Origin: Siderastrea siderea
Taxonomy: Eukaryota; Cnidaria; Anthozoa; Scleractinia; Rhizangiidae
Direction: 5' to 3'
NCBI GenBank assembly: GCA_964030785.1
Contig: OZ034978.1
Span: 13,878,453-13,942,452, forward strand
DNA: 64,000 nt
The notes beneath the pieces were generated by a model. It saw nothing but the letters and a program-made list of their open reading frames with translations. It had not been told where the DNA came from and did no database searches. Of the stretch, positions 36,801-47,134 are shown piece after piece. The number at the start of each line of letters is the position of its first letter. The stretch's first letter is position 1. Made by a program: the position numbers and the translations under genes.

Positions 36801-38709
36801 CACAAACGGATTGCAAACTTGTTCAGTTCAACCCCCGCGGCTAATATGGTGAAATCGTACAGCTTCAATCCGCTTTGAACGCTGATTACAACAATGTGTT
36901 TCAAGAAAAATCAAACGTACCACATTTCAGAGACAAAAATTTTTTCCCTAAAACTTGTGTCACTTCGTTCACTTTGCAGCAGCTTCATTCAGCTTTGGAA
37001 ATAAACGCTGCGACAGTTCGCAAGGTTTTGGCGCCCTTTTCGTTCAGTCAAATGACCGATTCTTGTTCCCTTAAATTCATCTCTTTTCTCTTTTTGTTTT
37101 TTAGGCTTGCACCAAGTCGCCCTCTGCGAAGCGAGCCGAAATGCGTCGTGAAGCGACGCGTAGCTAGTCGCGAAGCGACGAGCGCGAGCGCCCATACCTA
37201 AACCGCGCGTCGACGAAGGACTTTGTGAAAGTCTAATTTTTGTTCTTTCTTTCTTGATTTTAAAACAATTATAGTGGTTGAGTTTTTAGTAAAACAATTA
37301 TTACACAAGCCCTGTTTATAACCAACTCGGCGCCTCGTGTCGACATCCGGCGTGCCCTCGTAGAATAATAATTGTTCTCTATCCCGAGTTTGAGTAGCCA
37401 GTCAGAATGCACAAAAAACACTATTCACTGGTTTGGTAGATACTTAAGTCTAACGTTTACTTATCAGTTGTGAATCTAGACCCTAGCGCAGTTTATTTAT
37501 TGATACGTGAAGATCTTATTTAGCATTAACTGCTAGTTTAAATAGATTATCAAGAAGAATGAAAGTTTTTGAAAGACGACAGGAAACTGAATACATCATC
37601 AAACAAAATTTAGATAAGCAATTGTGATGGTTAATTTCGGGGAAACTGAATTCGCAGACAGCTAAAATAGCCACGTCCTTCAGTCTTAAGCTTTTCTGAT
37701 AGTGCGCTTAAACAATTTTCACTGGGGAATACATGTGGACTAATGAAGCCTGTTTTCATAGGAAATTACGCACACTTTTCAGCGTAAAATTGTTACAGCC
37801 ATGACTAATAAGTATTCGTAAATAAATCAGAACCACAGAAAAAAAGTCCAGTAGTAATTGAAAAGTCTGGATAATCATGTTTGACTGTAATAAATGAAGA
37901 GGTAACGTCCTGAGTGATTTTTCAGGCCAAAAACGTCCTTGTTGAAAAAAGTCATTTTTTAAACATTTCAGTGGGGTCATCAGTGGCTAAATGGACTTGT
38001 TTTACTTACATATACCTTTCCTAGTAATACTGTCTTTAACAAGAGAGGTTTAGTCGGGGCAAAAAGTCGAGATTTTCAGCGAAGAAAGTTCAAAAGTCAC
38101 TTAGGACATTCTTGCCTCCAGCCCTTTGTATTGGGGCCTGGAGTGATGTTCCAGAATTGTAAACAACAGTGGCTCCCTGAGCAAAAAAGAAGCGCCTTCC
38201 CCCGCCCCTCCAAAGCAAGTAACCATGGTTCATAAAAAAACTGCTGTTAAATAGTCTACTAACTACAGTATATGAACTTGGCCATTTTACAGGTGAAAGC
38301 ATTTGCCAAAGCCCTTGCAAAAGGTGGTGCTGTGAAACTTAATGAACCTAGGAAAATTGTACATCCTGAAACATTTTACGTAGGTAAGAAAACGTTAAAA
38401 TCCAGCTCAATAGTAGGGACCTTCAGATGAGAATACGAAATCCATTTATTGAAACTCACTGCGAACTGTATTCTGATAATGACAGTTGACACTGTCGAAC
38501 CAAAGATTAAAGAATGTTCTTTATTTCTCAGAATTGTTACTTACATTTGCTTGTGAAAAATGTCTCTGATAGTTACGGACTTTGGTTAGTTCTGCTAATA
38601 TTTCTTTGTTTTTGTCTCAACAGATTTTACACCTAAGAACAGAAGACGAAAATGGAGGAGGCTGCCAACTTCTAAGAGGAAAAAGGAACACATTACCCGA
38701 ACAAAATAA
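27845..38709 (+). CDS. MRPL18: Mitochondrial large ribosomal subunit protein uL18m
   Basis: Known role: uL18 protein of the mitochondrial 39S subunit; in mammals it also assists 5S rRNA import. Four exons, all with AG/GT borders and frame-consistent: 27845-28149, 35505-35736, 38293-38383, 38624-38709, giving 237 residues. The N-terminal ~60 residues are basic and serine-rich, as in a mitochondrial targeting peptide. Family motifs are FENRNPRNPE, RHSRAEVSHNSG, VVLASASTTE, GRVLAQRCLEAGI and the last KGGAVKLNEPRKI. After the usual family end there is a 28-residue tail rich in K and R (DFTPKNRRRKW and on). AATAAA overlaps the end of the frame at 38706. Intron 1 is 7.4 kb of repeats. Expressed from the region shared with NLE1. 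Confidence 0.95.
28505..29796. mobile_element. Inverted-repeat-bounded unit enclosing a gene fragment
   Basis: Outer arms: AACAAATAAAAAAGCC and GTGCTTTGTTCTGTGATAAA at 28505-28549, with complements at 29752-29796. Inner arms: GCCTGCGTAGCAAGCGTTTC and on, ending near ACCCCACGATTTTGAAAAAC (28561-28720), with complements at 29488-29652. Between them lies the 28810-29322 frame. A small palindrome rich in AGTGACGAGAGCACT and GTGCTCTCGTCACTTCC sits at 29668-29745. It may be a composite or transposon-captured gene. In MRPL18 intron 1. Confidence 0.65.
28810..29322 (-). CDS. Putative ZAD-like zinc-binding domain protein, probably only an N-terminal piece
   Basis: A 170-residue frame from ATG (29322-29320) to a stop, inside MRPL18 intron 1 on the opposite strand. 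Residues ~17-67 carry two cysteine pairs, CRICRCNFRVKFGN and, about 45 residues on, CNPCARKIRN, the C-x2-C / C-x2-C pattern of ZAD-like domains that bind one zinc and dimerise. The rest is polar and serine/arginine-rich (RKTVRVNSPESLKASRKSL), typical of a linker. It is bounded by inverted repeats. It may be the first exon of a longer gene whose remaining exons were lost or lie unseen, or a captured fragment. ZAD identity is by eye. Confidence 0.55.
   Translation of the reverse strand: MSKAQNVETPSDRCRICRCNFRVKFGNISQPGKSRFIWSENLFKESKRSGYIGTILADICRAVGMEVVENSQIYSDRVCNPCARKIRNLGTLFELIRNTISSQSAVTQTRPKLAENLSKRLLDTTPGRSPCRKTVRVNSPESLKASRKSLRFDAIPQPFLLCSSRRFTLK
29918..31817. mobile_element. 1.9-kb element with CAGTGTAAAA ends and GCAGACT arrays
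   Basis: The left end, CAGTGTAAAACGCAGACTGC, is mirrored at the right end (TTTTACACTG, 31808-31817). Short tandem units of GCAGACTGTGCAGACCAC (29930-30062) and, inverted in orientation, CAGTCTGCATTTTACC-like units (31280-31470, 31660-31800) lie next to each end. The interior (30080-31260) has only a 45-codon frame, 30962-31099, starting MESSWYAQARKLRKLQ, not recognised. No target duplication found. In MRPL18 intron 1. Confidence 0.65.
32152..32487. mobile_element. MITE with GGGTACTCCC ends and AATAGGGTA units
   Basis: GGGGGGCAGGGTACTCCC at the left and GGGGAGTACCCCCGTCCC at the right are inverted. The interior is a series of diverged units containing GAAATAGGGTA or AAATTGGGTA, suggesting expansion inside the element. 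No coding content. Confidence 0.7.
32488..32665 (+). repeat. ~46-bp tandem repeat (ATCTTCGGAAATC type)
   Basis: Units such as AATCTTCAGTTATGTTCGG, AATCTTAGGTAATGTTCCG, AATCTTTGGTGATGTCC and TTTTTGCCAATGTTTGG followed by AATAGTTGGAACA recur four times with drift. It directly abuts the MITE at 32152-32487. Confidence 0.7.
33016..33115 (+). repeat. 33-bp tandem repeat, three units, open in one frame
   Basis: CGCAAAGAAGTTCTTGCG begins units at about 33026-33125 with a period of exactly 33 bp (11 codons), reading KEVLA repeated in the 32970-33227 frame. Further GCAAGAAG pieces follow. The frame has no other support and is more likely a short satellite than a gene. Confidence 0.55.
33548..34059. 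mobile_element. 512-bp MITE with ~75-bp terminal inverted repeats
   Basis: Left end CAGATTGTACATTCAGTGAT then GGGTTGAGATCTTGAATG; the right end is its complement to near-perfection over about 75 bp (33985-34059). The interior lacks a transposase. No clear target duplication. In MRPL18 intron 1. Confidence 0.85.
34060..35504 (+). other. End of MRPL18 intron 1
   Basis: Apart from the 20-nt C run at 34608-34627 no gene or repeat family was recognised. The intron ends with a strong acceptor, poly-T then CTTATACAG, before the exon at 35505. Confidence 0.5.
36645..37390 (+). repeat. Dispersed long repeat, copy A
   Basis: This ~550-740 bp sequence recurs inverted at 41930-42495. Shared blocks include GTTTTGTG-TTTGCGTTTAAC, GTTCGATCAAACA, TGATTACAACAATG, GTGCCACTTCGTTCACTTT-like, GCAAGGTTTTGGCGCC and, at the far end, CCAACTCGGCGC. 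Both copies flank MRPL18 exons 3 and 4. No conserved long frame was found across both. In MRPL18 intron 2. Confidence 0.7.
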
Positions 38710-39005
38710 ACTACCATTTGTTGTTCAATGCATTATAAGACACTCGTCTCAAATTGTCGGTTTTATTTCATTCTTTTCCACAATCCAAGAGACACTAACA
38801 AGCGCTTTCTGTTTTAAGAATAAAATAATGAAAACATCGCTGTCAACTCTGTGTGTTTTACTTCATTGCAGTGTTCTTTAAACGTAGACGCCTAAGACAA
38901 GTAGCAGAAAAGTCATGCTACTTAACTTAGCAGTGAAAAAATGATTAGTCCGAACCTTGGACAGATTGCTTGACTGTACCCACATTTCTAGATGGTGAAG
39001 CAGGT

Positions 39006-39242
39006 TACACAACACTCCAGAGCGCTTGAGAACATGATGCTCTTAGGGGAAGGGGGGAGGGTCAATACACAACACTCCAGAGCGCTTGAGAACATGATGC
39101 TCTTAGGGGAAGGGAGAGGGTCAATACACAACACTCCAGAGCGCTTGAGAACATGATGCTCTTTGGGGAAGGGAGAGGGTCAATACACAACACTCCAGAG
39201 CGCTTGAGAACATGATGCTCTTAGGGGAAGGGGGAGGGTCAA
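39006..39242 (+). repeat. 59-60-bp minisatellite, four near-identical copies
   Basis: Units start TACACAACACTCCAGAGCGC at 39006, 39066, 39125 and 39184. They differ only in the length of the GGGGAAGGGGGGAGGG part and one base (TTAGGGG/TTTGGGG). The near identity means recent expansion. It lies 300 bp past the MRPL18 stop. Confidence 0.97.
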
Positions 39243-39319
39243 TGCACTCAGTTGTTTTGCTTGTAGAAGGACTGTCCTAAAGTTATTACGTATTGGCGGT
39301 TTGTATGGCAGACGTAAAA

Positions 39320-39478
39320 AATCGATGATTGATGACATAAATAAATAATCAATGAGTTATTAACTAATTAGCCATTGATTATTACCGATAACCAATGAAT
39401 AATCAATGACTAATCAAAGACGTTACTCGTCGATGTCATTGATTACCTATTGATTACTCATTGGTTAATCATTTTCTA
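39320..39478. repeat. AATCAATGA-type short repeats
   Basis: Many copies of AATCAATGA, its complement TCATTGATT and close variants in both orientations, which would let the region fold back on itself. An (AAT)n run follows at 39705-39732. No gene. Confidence 0.7.
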
Positions 39479-40452
39479 TTATCCAGCGCAACTACTATGA
39501 ATTTCCTGTCCACTTCTACCAATTTTTTTGTTAATGCCGTTCCTTTGAGTGAAAATGATGTTTCTTTGTTGTAATGACGTTAATCCTTGTTCTACAATTG
39601 AGTACTGGAAGGCTTGTAATGAAATTATAGGCAAAGTAGACTGTAAGGCAAGAAAACCGTGTTACAATGGCGGGCGAGTCTGTCTCCTCTCTGGAGAAAA
39701 GTCTTTAATAATAATAATAATAATAATAATATTTAATACTTCTATAGCGCTTTTTACATTCACATATGATCAAAAGCGCTTTACAAACTTCAAAAATCCT
39801 CTCTAATAATAAATTACATGATTTAAACGAAATTATCTAAAAACTAAATGACTAACTAAACTATTTACATTATATTGCATAGGACAGTTAAAGAAAATTG
39901 GAATATGCCATTCTGAATAAATGCGGTTTTAGCATTGTCTTGAAAGTAATTATATTAGTCTGGTCTCTTATCCCTTTTGGAAGTGCATTCCAGGTTTTGG
40001 GGGCATTCGTAACCATGCTTTTTCAGAGGTAATTAGGCAACCATAATTCTAAAAAAGGTTCAAAATACAAAGAATGTATGGCATTTTCATTCCAATTTTA
40101 TTTTTGTTTTCTTTTTGATTCTGGTACCCCTTGCTAAGATCTCCTTTTTCCACATAGTCATAAGCCGCACAAAAATACCGTTGTATTAGTAAGCAAATTC
40201 CTTTAGAAATCCGAATATCTCGGACGAGGCGTGTGTTTCTCGAAAGCCCCGAAACGTTTTCTGTCCCGAAATGCCATTCGTAAAAGTACGAACTACTCAC
40301 TGTACAAAGCTGTTATTTTAGCTTGTCGTTAAGGTAAGAATTGTTTAACTAATAGCAAGTTTCATGCTTAGAAACTTTTTTGTTTAAAAGATACAGTGTG
40401 AATTGTCGTGCCCGAAATCGACCCTAAAAGTTACGGGGCTTTCGACAAACCC

Positions 40453-40483
<31 letters not shown>

Positions 40484-40599
40484 TAACGTTTCGTGCCCGG
40501 AAAGCTATTTTATGAGTGCTCGATGTTTGCAATAAAGACTCAAATTTTGGGATCAATTTGTGTCTCTGGGAACGCGGACCTCATTCCTGTTTACAAGAC

Positions 40600-41340
40600 C
40601 CTGTTAATGGACAGGAGCCAATACTAATAATACGGAGTCGGTATCAATAGTACCCCTTACACTATTGTGAAGAACGAGCCCGATAAGGATGACCCACTTC
40701 TTCAGAAAGAGAAAGAGGTACATTCAATCGGCTACATCAAATACTGCCTGACGACATTGCAAGTTCGCTTTCGCTTAGGAGTTCAAGACTAGCCCATCTT
40801 TATGGGCTCCCTATGACACGCGAAGCCAAATTAAGTATGAGACCAATTTTATCAGCAACCAGAACGTACAACTATAACCTGGATAAATGGCTCGAAGACG
40901 GTGTAGCTATGGGCTCTCCTCTTTGTGACGCACTAAGGGCCAATGCCTTAATGTGTCACCTCGAAGAAACGCTCGTGAACGCGCGATAGTATGGTGCTCT
41001 CTCTAGAATGCCTAGCACCGATGCTGCAGCACATTTCTGAGCACAAAAATTTGGCAATCGGCAAACATTTTTTGGAAGCTCACGGTGAAAAATCTTCTGA
41101 ATGAGACTGCCAATTTCGCATGCCACGGTAAAATTTGTTTGCCTCGTTTATGAGATTTGACCTCAAGCCTAATTTAAAAACGCAGAGTAACTCCATCAGG
41201 GCTGAACTCTCTGTTTAACTTGTAATATATTTATATATGTTACTGTTCCTTTTTATTATCTTTTGCTTTATCTTGTATTTATAGAACCTTAACATGTTAT
41301 CTTTTTGACGTCCGAGAACGTCGAAACGTCGTCAATATTT
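40600..41340 (+). pseudogene. Penelope-like element remnant: reverse transcriptase fragment plus decayed hammerhead
   Basis: At 40768-40988 the plus strand, with frame breaks, encodes SRLAHLYGLPMTREAK, MRPILSATRTYNYNL, KWLEDGVAMGSPL and ALRANALMCHLEETL, matching the order of reverse transcriptase motifs in Penelope-like elements (known from GVAMGSPLGP-type signatures). The catalytic YxDD region is missing. About 300 bp downstream, at 41304-41335, UUGAC...CGAGAACGUC-GAAAC-GUC-GUCAA keeps the stem I halves and GAAAC box of a hammerhead ribozyme but lacks the CUGAUGA box. Hammerheads are known in Penelope-like elements. Clearly non-functional. Confidence 0.75.
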
Positions 41341-41929
41341 TAACTTTTTTAAAATTTCTTTAAATGATTTTAGCAATATTTTATTGCATTTTTTACATTG
41401 AAATGCTTTAAAAATCGCTTCTTATTTCTTTAATATTAAGGCTTGTTATTAACGTTGTAGTGCCCTTGAGTTCTTTATCAAAGTCTGTTTCAGCCATCCT
41501 AAGGAAAAATCACGCTTGTATCCGACAGTCAATAGGACACTTCAAACATGGCGCCGAAAAATTTGCTTTCACTTCACAAATCAAGCGTCAAATTAATGTA
41601 AATTAAGGAAAGAATTCGTTTATAACACAAGATGTGTTCCTTCCTCAGCGGAGTGTTAGCTACTTTTATTATACATAATATGTATAGTTATAGTTAATTT
41701 TTTGTTCTTTGTTATTTTTGTTATTTTACTTTCCACCCGCCTCGAATAGCTCAAGTTAATTTGCGGACGGAACCAATGTAAATTTCAATCAGTTTGTCCC
41801 ATATGATCAAAAGATACGATTTTTTCGTATTTCTATTAGCAGAGAGAGAGAAAGAGAGGGGGGGGGGGATGAGGTTTTTAACAATTATGACGACTTTCTT
41901 TATTCACTACAAGTCGGTACAACAAATTG

Positions 41930-42495
41930 GCATATTTAACAATTATTCTGCGCCGAGTTGGTTATAATCATTTGATATCCAGCAACCCCGAGTAGAATAA
42001 TTGTTTTATTAAAAACGTAACCCCTATTTTTTTTAAGAAACCAAGAAAGAAAGGGAAAAAACGAGAAAAGAGATAGAAAAGTTAAAAAGGGACAAGATTC
42101 GATCACGTGACTGAGCAAAAAGGCGCCAAAACCTTGCGAAGTGACGTAGCGTTTCGTTGCAAAGCTGAATGAATCAATGAAACTGCTCGAAAGTGAACGA
42201 AGTGGCACAAGGTTTGGAAAAAAAAATCTTCTAGTCATTGGCTCTGAAAAATGGTACGTATTTGATTTTTCCTGAAACATTGTTGTAATCATTGTTCAAA
42301 TGGATTGAAGCTGTACGATTAGTCCGTTCGTGCAACGGAGCCATCATGTGCGTGTTTGATCGAACTGAAAACAGAACTAATTTGAACTTGAAGAGGTAAA
42401 TTCCTATGCAGCTCAGTAGCAAGATTACTGTAGCGAGGAACATTATAATTCACCATCATAGTTTGTTAAACGCAAAACACAAAACGCAGTTTTTA
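41930..42495 (-). repeat. Dispersed long repeat, copy B (inverted to 36645-37390)
   Basis: Read on the minus strand it follows copy A block by block (TTTTGTGTTTTGCGTTTAAC near 42480 to CCAACTCGGCGCAG near 41950). A frame at 42443-42231 starts MFLATVILLLSCIGIYLFK, a hydrophobic stretch, but copy A does not keep it, so it is not called a gene. Confidence 0.7.
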
Positions 42496-42506
42496 TCGGT
42501 TTAGTA

Positions 42507-42660
42507 GCCTGAGAAAACAGCCGACGTTTCGCGAGGTCGCCACTTGAGCCCTTGCAAAACGACGTCTGAGTAACGAGCGCAGAAATTTCATACTGATGAC
42601 GCGTCACTACCCAGATCTTGGTATTGCTTCTGATTGGTTGAAACGCGATACCACTTAACA
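42507..42660 (+). mobile_element. MITE, CCTGAGAAAACAGCCGAC family (copy 2)
   Basis: Matches 12311-12422 almost base for base through GACGTCTGAGTAACGAGC and CTACCCAGATCTTGGT, then diverges, so its right arm is missing or replaced. A separate hairpin follows at 42682-42756 with arms TAGCCTGCATAACAGGCG and CGCCTATTATGCAGGCTA. Confidence 0.75.
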
Positions 42661-43349
42661 CATGTATTCTCACAGGAAGAACTAGCCTGCATAACAGGCG
42701 TTTATTTATTCTGGCGCTTTGTGCTCGGCTAAATAAGCGCCTATTATGCAGGCTAACGAAGAGCTAACACAGTTTGAGTAACACAAGAGCAGGAAACTAA
42801 AGAAATTGCTACAAAGGACAATTACATACTGCCGAAAACACGTTCGAAATTTCAATGTTACGGAGTATGTTTTGTCTCATTAGACTTTGACAAACGAAGT
42901 TCGAATTATCGAGAGTAAGGTAATAAAAAAAATGACCCGAGGAGAAAAAATATATATCTTCTTCACTTCAAGTGTGCGAGGGGGTACGAGGTACCGAGGG
43001 TAAAATTACAGCCAATGTAAGCAGCAAATCCAGCGAAAATCGTTATTGGTTCGAGTTATCGCGCGCAAGCTTCGAGTTACCGAGGGTTCGAGTCAACTAT
43101 ACTCTGTTGATTAACTGGTTAACGTGTTTCACATCTGCATGCTGTTTCACCTATTTTCCGATTGCATGTACTCAAATAAAAAAACGAAAATGTTATAATT
43201 TGAATAAGTCCTCCTGAAAATCGCAAAAATTAAGCCCCAGCAACTAAACTAGTTATCTGAATCGCAAAAAATAGCTCCCGCAAAAAAAAAAACCCATCCG
43301 CAAAACTAACTCCGACATAAAATCATTGGCATGGCAAAGGCACGAAACT

Positions 43350-43721
43350 TAGGGGCTGTGTACATGGAGGGAGTAAGAACCTAGCACTAGGAACATCCTA
43401 GATCATAGAAGGCGAAACAACTTTTCGTTTGGTTCACATGCAGAAATTTCAAGTGCAGAAGGAAAGCAAGACGAAATTGTCGGCCTTAAGAAGTTGAACG
43501 CCCTGCCACCACCATGTTTGTTCTTCTGTCCCTAATAACAGGAACTTTCGAGCGAAGGTATATTTATAGGGTGCTAGGATCTTTCTATCTCTTAGCTAGG
43601 AAGATCCTAGCGCTAGGGCCAAGTACAACCTTTTCCTTGTAAACAGAATACAGAAAACATGTTGTGCTAGGATGATACGCCTTCAGTAGGATCTTCCTCT
43701 CTCCATGTAAACAGCCCCTAA
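43350..43721. mobile_element. MITE with TTAGGGGCTGT-type ends
   Basis: Left TTAGGGGCTGTGTACATGG and, inverted, right TTAGGGGCTGTTTACATGG, continuing with GGAAGATCCTA-like blocks; the middle holds repeated CTAGCGCTAGG palindromes. End sequence is reminiscent of hAT elements but no 8-bp target duplication was seen. About 372 bp, 150 bp past the TPR-CHAT stop. Confidence 0.8.
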
Positions 43722-43870
43722 CTGACAACGCGGTCACTGCTGTCATTTGCTATTCTTAGTCTCTTTTAATTTGTTTTGGGCTACAAAGCAAAAAGGTTAT
43801 TTATATAAAAACAAAGATAAACACCCAAGAATTCATTACCCCAGTCATTCTCTTCGAGACGAAATTGATT

Positions 43871-46800
43871 TTATGTAAGACTTTGGTTTTTGTCGAGTTC
43901 TAGAGTGACGTCATCACCAATAAGTACAAAGGGCGCCCAGTATTTCACATTACTGTACTTTTCTGATTCTCTGAGACATTTCATGGCTTGGTTTAGAGAC
44001 TCGCTTGCACTTCTTCCTTCCATTAGGTGATTATAGAAACTTCTCATGAACTCCAGCGTGGCTCTGTCATCGATCGCCCACAGGGACACCAAAACTGAAC
44101 GAGCACCAGCGCCCATAAACGCACGTGCAATTCCGACCACACCTTCAGCTTTAATCTCTCCTCGACCACTGTGACAACAGCTTAGCACGACCAGCTTTGC
44201 TCGCAGCTGAACACTCAACACGTCTGCTGCTGTTAACATGTAGTCTTCATTTTTAGGGATCCGAGAAGTTCGTTTTGGGTTTGGAGTGAGAGCAATTTCG
44301 CCGGTATCCATGGATCCATGTGCTGCTATGTGTATCAAAGCGACTGAACCAATTCGTTTTAACACTTCTTCCTTTGTGGCCTCCCTTCTTATAAGAGGTG
44401 TTACTTTGAGAATCTTTCCAATCATTTCGACTTCCCCTTTAGCAAATTCGAGTTGCTGCAGGCGTTTTCGTCCCCTTTTCTTTGGAATTTCTGAGATCCA
44501 GGGGTCTCCTACAAGAAGGGCATCACCCTTTCTGTGGTAACCATCTGCACAATCTGTAATCAGTTTCCGACTGGTCAGTGACGGAATCAGTCGGATTTTG
44601 AAAGATTCACACAAGTACTTGAAGTCTGCATCCAGGAGAGCAGCATAGGGGGCCAGCCACAATGGACCATCTGGGACAATGACTAGTTCATTGTCTGGAA
44701 TCAGATGTACAATCGGCTTAATTACGATATCATACAAGGTGCTTAAAGGACTCTCCTGTGAAAGGAAAGGTTTCTTACATTTCTCGTCATAGCTCTCTCC
44801 ATTAGAGTCGCCTTCTTTCAAAGAATCTAAGGAGCGATCCTCACACCGAACACCGGCACGAACACCCATTTCTTTGTAGGCGTTTAGTATCAACGACTGA
44901 AAAAAGGCATTGCCATCTTCCAACGCGGATGGATCATCAAGTACTGTTTGCTTAAATCGAAAGGGTTCTACGTTCAGGAGAATCCAAAAATTCATTCTGC
45001 CGTTGTCAACTGCCTGAAAAACTGTGCTCGAAGAGATGTCGCTTAACACGTCCAAATCCTCCTGGTCTTGTTTTCCTGCCCCCAAATGAACTTCACCAAT
45101 CCTATATTGGGATCTCATGAGATCCTCTAGAGCTTGAGCTCTTCCTTCTTCTGCAGCAAGCAAGGCTTCCTCGACCTTGTCTTGCTTTAACAGAATTTTC
45201 CACAAGGAAGTGTATGATAACTTAAATTTATTTCGTAAACCAATTTTCCATTCATCTTTCCTCTGAAGGCGGCTTTGTAACTTGTTGAACACTCTCACAC
45301 TAGACTGCAAATATTCCTCTGCTTCAGGGAGTCGACCTTGTGTTTCAAAGATGGCACCTAATCCTTGCAACGCAATGCCTTTTAGAGTCTCGTCTCCCAC
45401 TTCTTTGGCAACGTGAAGACCTAGCTTGTGGTATTCTTCTCCTTTTCTCAAATCGCCGTCGCTTGCAAAAACGCTGCCAAGATTTGTTAGCGCGTGACCT
45501 TCTCCATACCTGTCTCCTACTTCTTTGGCAATTCTTAGATGCAGTTCGTAATACTGTATGGCTTTTTTAAAATTACCTAATCGGTGAAAAACACTGCCAA
45601 GATCACCATACACAGTCCCCTCCCCAGATTTGTCTCCTATTTCTTTGATAGCTGTAAGAGCTAGGTTGTAGTTGTCTACGGCTTCACTGAAGTTACCTTG
45701 AGTGCATAAAATGTTGCCAATATTGCTATGCGCATATCCTTTGCCTGTTTTGTCCCCCATTTCCGTGGCAAGCTTTAGGTGTTGTTTATGGTAAATTAAA
45801 CTATCTTCTAAACTATCCAAAATGGCGAAATCATTACTAAGACTGGCATAGGCATTTGCTTCACTACCTTGTTCTCCCAGTTCTTTTGCAAGGCTAAGTT
45901 GCAGGTTGTGGTGGTATATCGCTTGTTTAAAATCACCAAGACAGTAAAAAGAATTACCGAGATTACCATACGCAATCCCTTCTCCAGATTTGTCTCCCAC
46001 TTCTTTGGCATTATTGACACTCAGATTGTGATACTTTATGGCATTTTTAAAATCACCGAGACAATGGAAGCCTTTGCCAATATTGCCATACGCACGTCCT
46101 TCCTCAGTTTTGTCGTCAATCGCTTTGGCAATACTGAGTTGCAGTTTGTAGCTGTCTATGGCTTTACTGAATTCTCCAAGTCTGAGAAACGTATTGCCAA
46201 GATTACTGTACATTACACCCTCTCTGCGCTTGGCACCTGCCTCTTTGGCAATACTGAGACATAGGGTGTAGTTGACCTTGGCCATATTGAAATCACGGAG
46301 CCTGTAAAATGTATTGCCAAGATTAAAATAAGCAACTCCTTCTTCAGCCTTGTATCCCATTTCTTTCGCAATACTAACATGAAAGTTGTGATAGCTTATT
46401 AAGTTTTTGTCCAGACATTCACTGGCGAATCTTTCTCCAGTCTTGTCACTGTCCTCATTGACAATGCTTTGTTCTGGATTGCAGTAGTCTTGTGTATTTT
46501 TTGTAAATTTACCGACTTTTTGCAAAGCTTGGCTTAAACATGCATTGGCGAATCTTTCTTGGGTCTTGTCTCCCAGGTCTATTGCAAGACCAAGATGAAG
46601 GTTGTGGTAGTCTATAGCCTTTTTGAAATCACCGAGACAGTGCAAAATAGTTCCAAGATTACGATAGGCGACTTCTTCTGCAATCTTGTATCCAACCTGT
46701 TTGGCAATACTAAGAGCTAAGTTGCAGTTGTCTACGGCTTTTGTGAAATCGCCAAGATTAAGAAAAGCAGTGCCAAGATTGGCATAAGCACGTGCTTCTT

Positions 46801-47134
46801 CAGCCCGGTCTCCAGCGTCTTTGGAAATACGAAGATGCAGGCTGTGGTATTCGATTGCCTTTTTGAAATCCCCGAGACTGAAATAAGCATTTCCAATATT
46901 TCGATACGCGTTTCCCTCCTCACCTTTGTTGTTCTGTTCTTTTGCAGCTTTAAGTTGTAGGTTAAAATAAGCTATGGTTTCACCTATGTTACGCTGCCCA
47001 GGTATTTGCTGGATTTGTGCGGAAGTCTCTTCCTCTTGTTCAAGTGAAGCACTAACCTGCAAGATAAAATCATAGTTGACTTGTTTCACGATTATTGGCA
47101 AGTCATATAGGATTGCTTCTTCTGTGATACGCTG
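43871..47134 (-). CDS. TPR-CHAT protein (tetratricopeptide repeats plus caspase-like CHAT domain), 5' incomplete
   Basis: A cytosolic-looking scaffold/protease-fold protein. One exon of about 1087 codons holds roughly fourteen 40-residue TPRs (residues ~50-650, pattern [23 protein letters not shown]), a linker with [18 protein letters not shown], and a C-terminal CHAT domain (~790-1075). The CHAT dyad is visible: His940 in HIAAHG and Cys988 in VVLSCCHSG, so it may be an active cysteine protease; that is inference. CHAT is related to caspases and separase; TPR-CHAT proteins are common in bacteria and expanded in cnidarians. The frame has no ATG upstream: a stop precedes it, and TACTCTCTGTTGCAG|CG at 47135 looks like an acceptor, as does TTTTATCTTGCAG|GTTAG near 47060, so the start exon lies further right. 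The 3' end is complete. Confidence 0.88.
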   Translation of the reverse strand, partial: QRITEEAILYDLPIIVKQVNYDFILQVSASLEQEEETSAQIQQIPGQRNIGETIAYFNLQLKAAKEQNNKGEEGNAYRNIGNAYFSLGDFKKAIEYHSLHLRISKDAGDRAEEARAYANLGTAFLNLGDFTKAVDNCNLALSIAKQVGYKIAEEVAYRNLGTILHCLGDFKKAIDYHNLHLGLAIDLGDKTQERFANACLSQALQKVGKFTKNTQDYCNPEQSIVNEDSDKTGERFASECLDKNLISYHNFHVSIAKEMGYKAEEGVAYFNLGNTFYRLRDFNMAKVNYTLCLSIAKEAGAKRREGVMYSNLGNTFLRLGEFSKAIDSYKLQLSIAKAIDDKTEEGRAYGNIGKGFHCLGDFKNAIKYHNLSVNNAKEVGDKSGEGIAYGNLGNSFYCLGDFKQAIYHHNLQLSLAKELGEQGSEANAYASLSNDFAILDSLEDSLIYHKQHLKLATEMGDKTGKGYAHSNIGNILCTQGNFSEAVDNYNLALTAIKEIGDKSGEGTVYGDLGSVFHRLGNFKKAIQYYELHLRIAKEVGDRYGEGHALTNLGSVFASDGDLRKGEEYHKLGLHVAKEVGDETLKGIALQGLGAIFETQGRLPEAEEYLQSSVRVFNKLQSRLQRKDEWKIGLRNKFKLSYTSLWKILLKQDKVEEALLAAEEGRAQALEDLMRSQYRIGEVHLGAGKQDQEDLDVLSDISSSTVFQAVDNGRMNFWILLNVEPFRFKQTVLDDPSALEDGNAFFQSLILNAYKEMGVRAGVRCEDRSLDSLKEGDSNGESYDEKCKKPFLSQESPLSTLYDIVIKPIVHLIPDNELVIVPDGPLWLAPYAALLDADFKYLCESFKIRLIPSLTSRKLITDCADGYHRKGDALLVGDPWISEIPKKRGRKRLQQLEFAKGEVEMIGKILKVTPLIRREATKEEVLKRIGSVALIHIAAHGSMDTGEIALTPNPKRTSRIPKNEDYMLTAADVLSVQLRAKLVVLSCCHSGRGEIKAEGVVGIARAFMGAGARSVLVSLWAIDDRATLEFMRSFYNHLMEGRSASESLNQAMKCLRESEKYSNVKYWAPFVLIGDDVTLELDKNQSLT

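Noticed and set aside
39006..39242. CRISPR array
   Set aside because: Repeat units are contiguous without unique spacers, and the window is animal DNA; it is a minisatellite.
42231..42443. Small membrane protein frame (MFLATVILLLS...)
   Set aside because: It lies in a dispersed repeat and the sister copy at 36645-37390 does not keep the frame.
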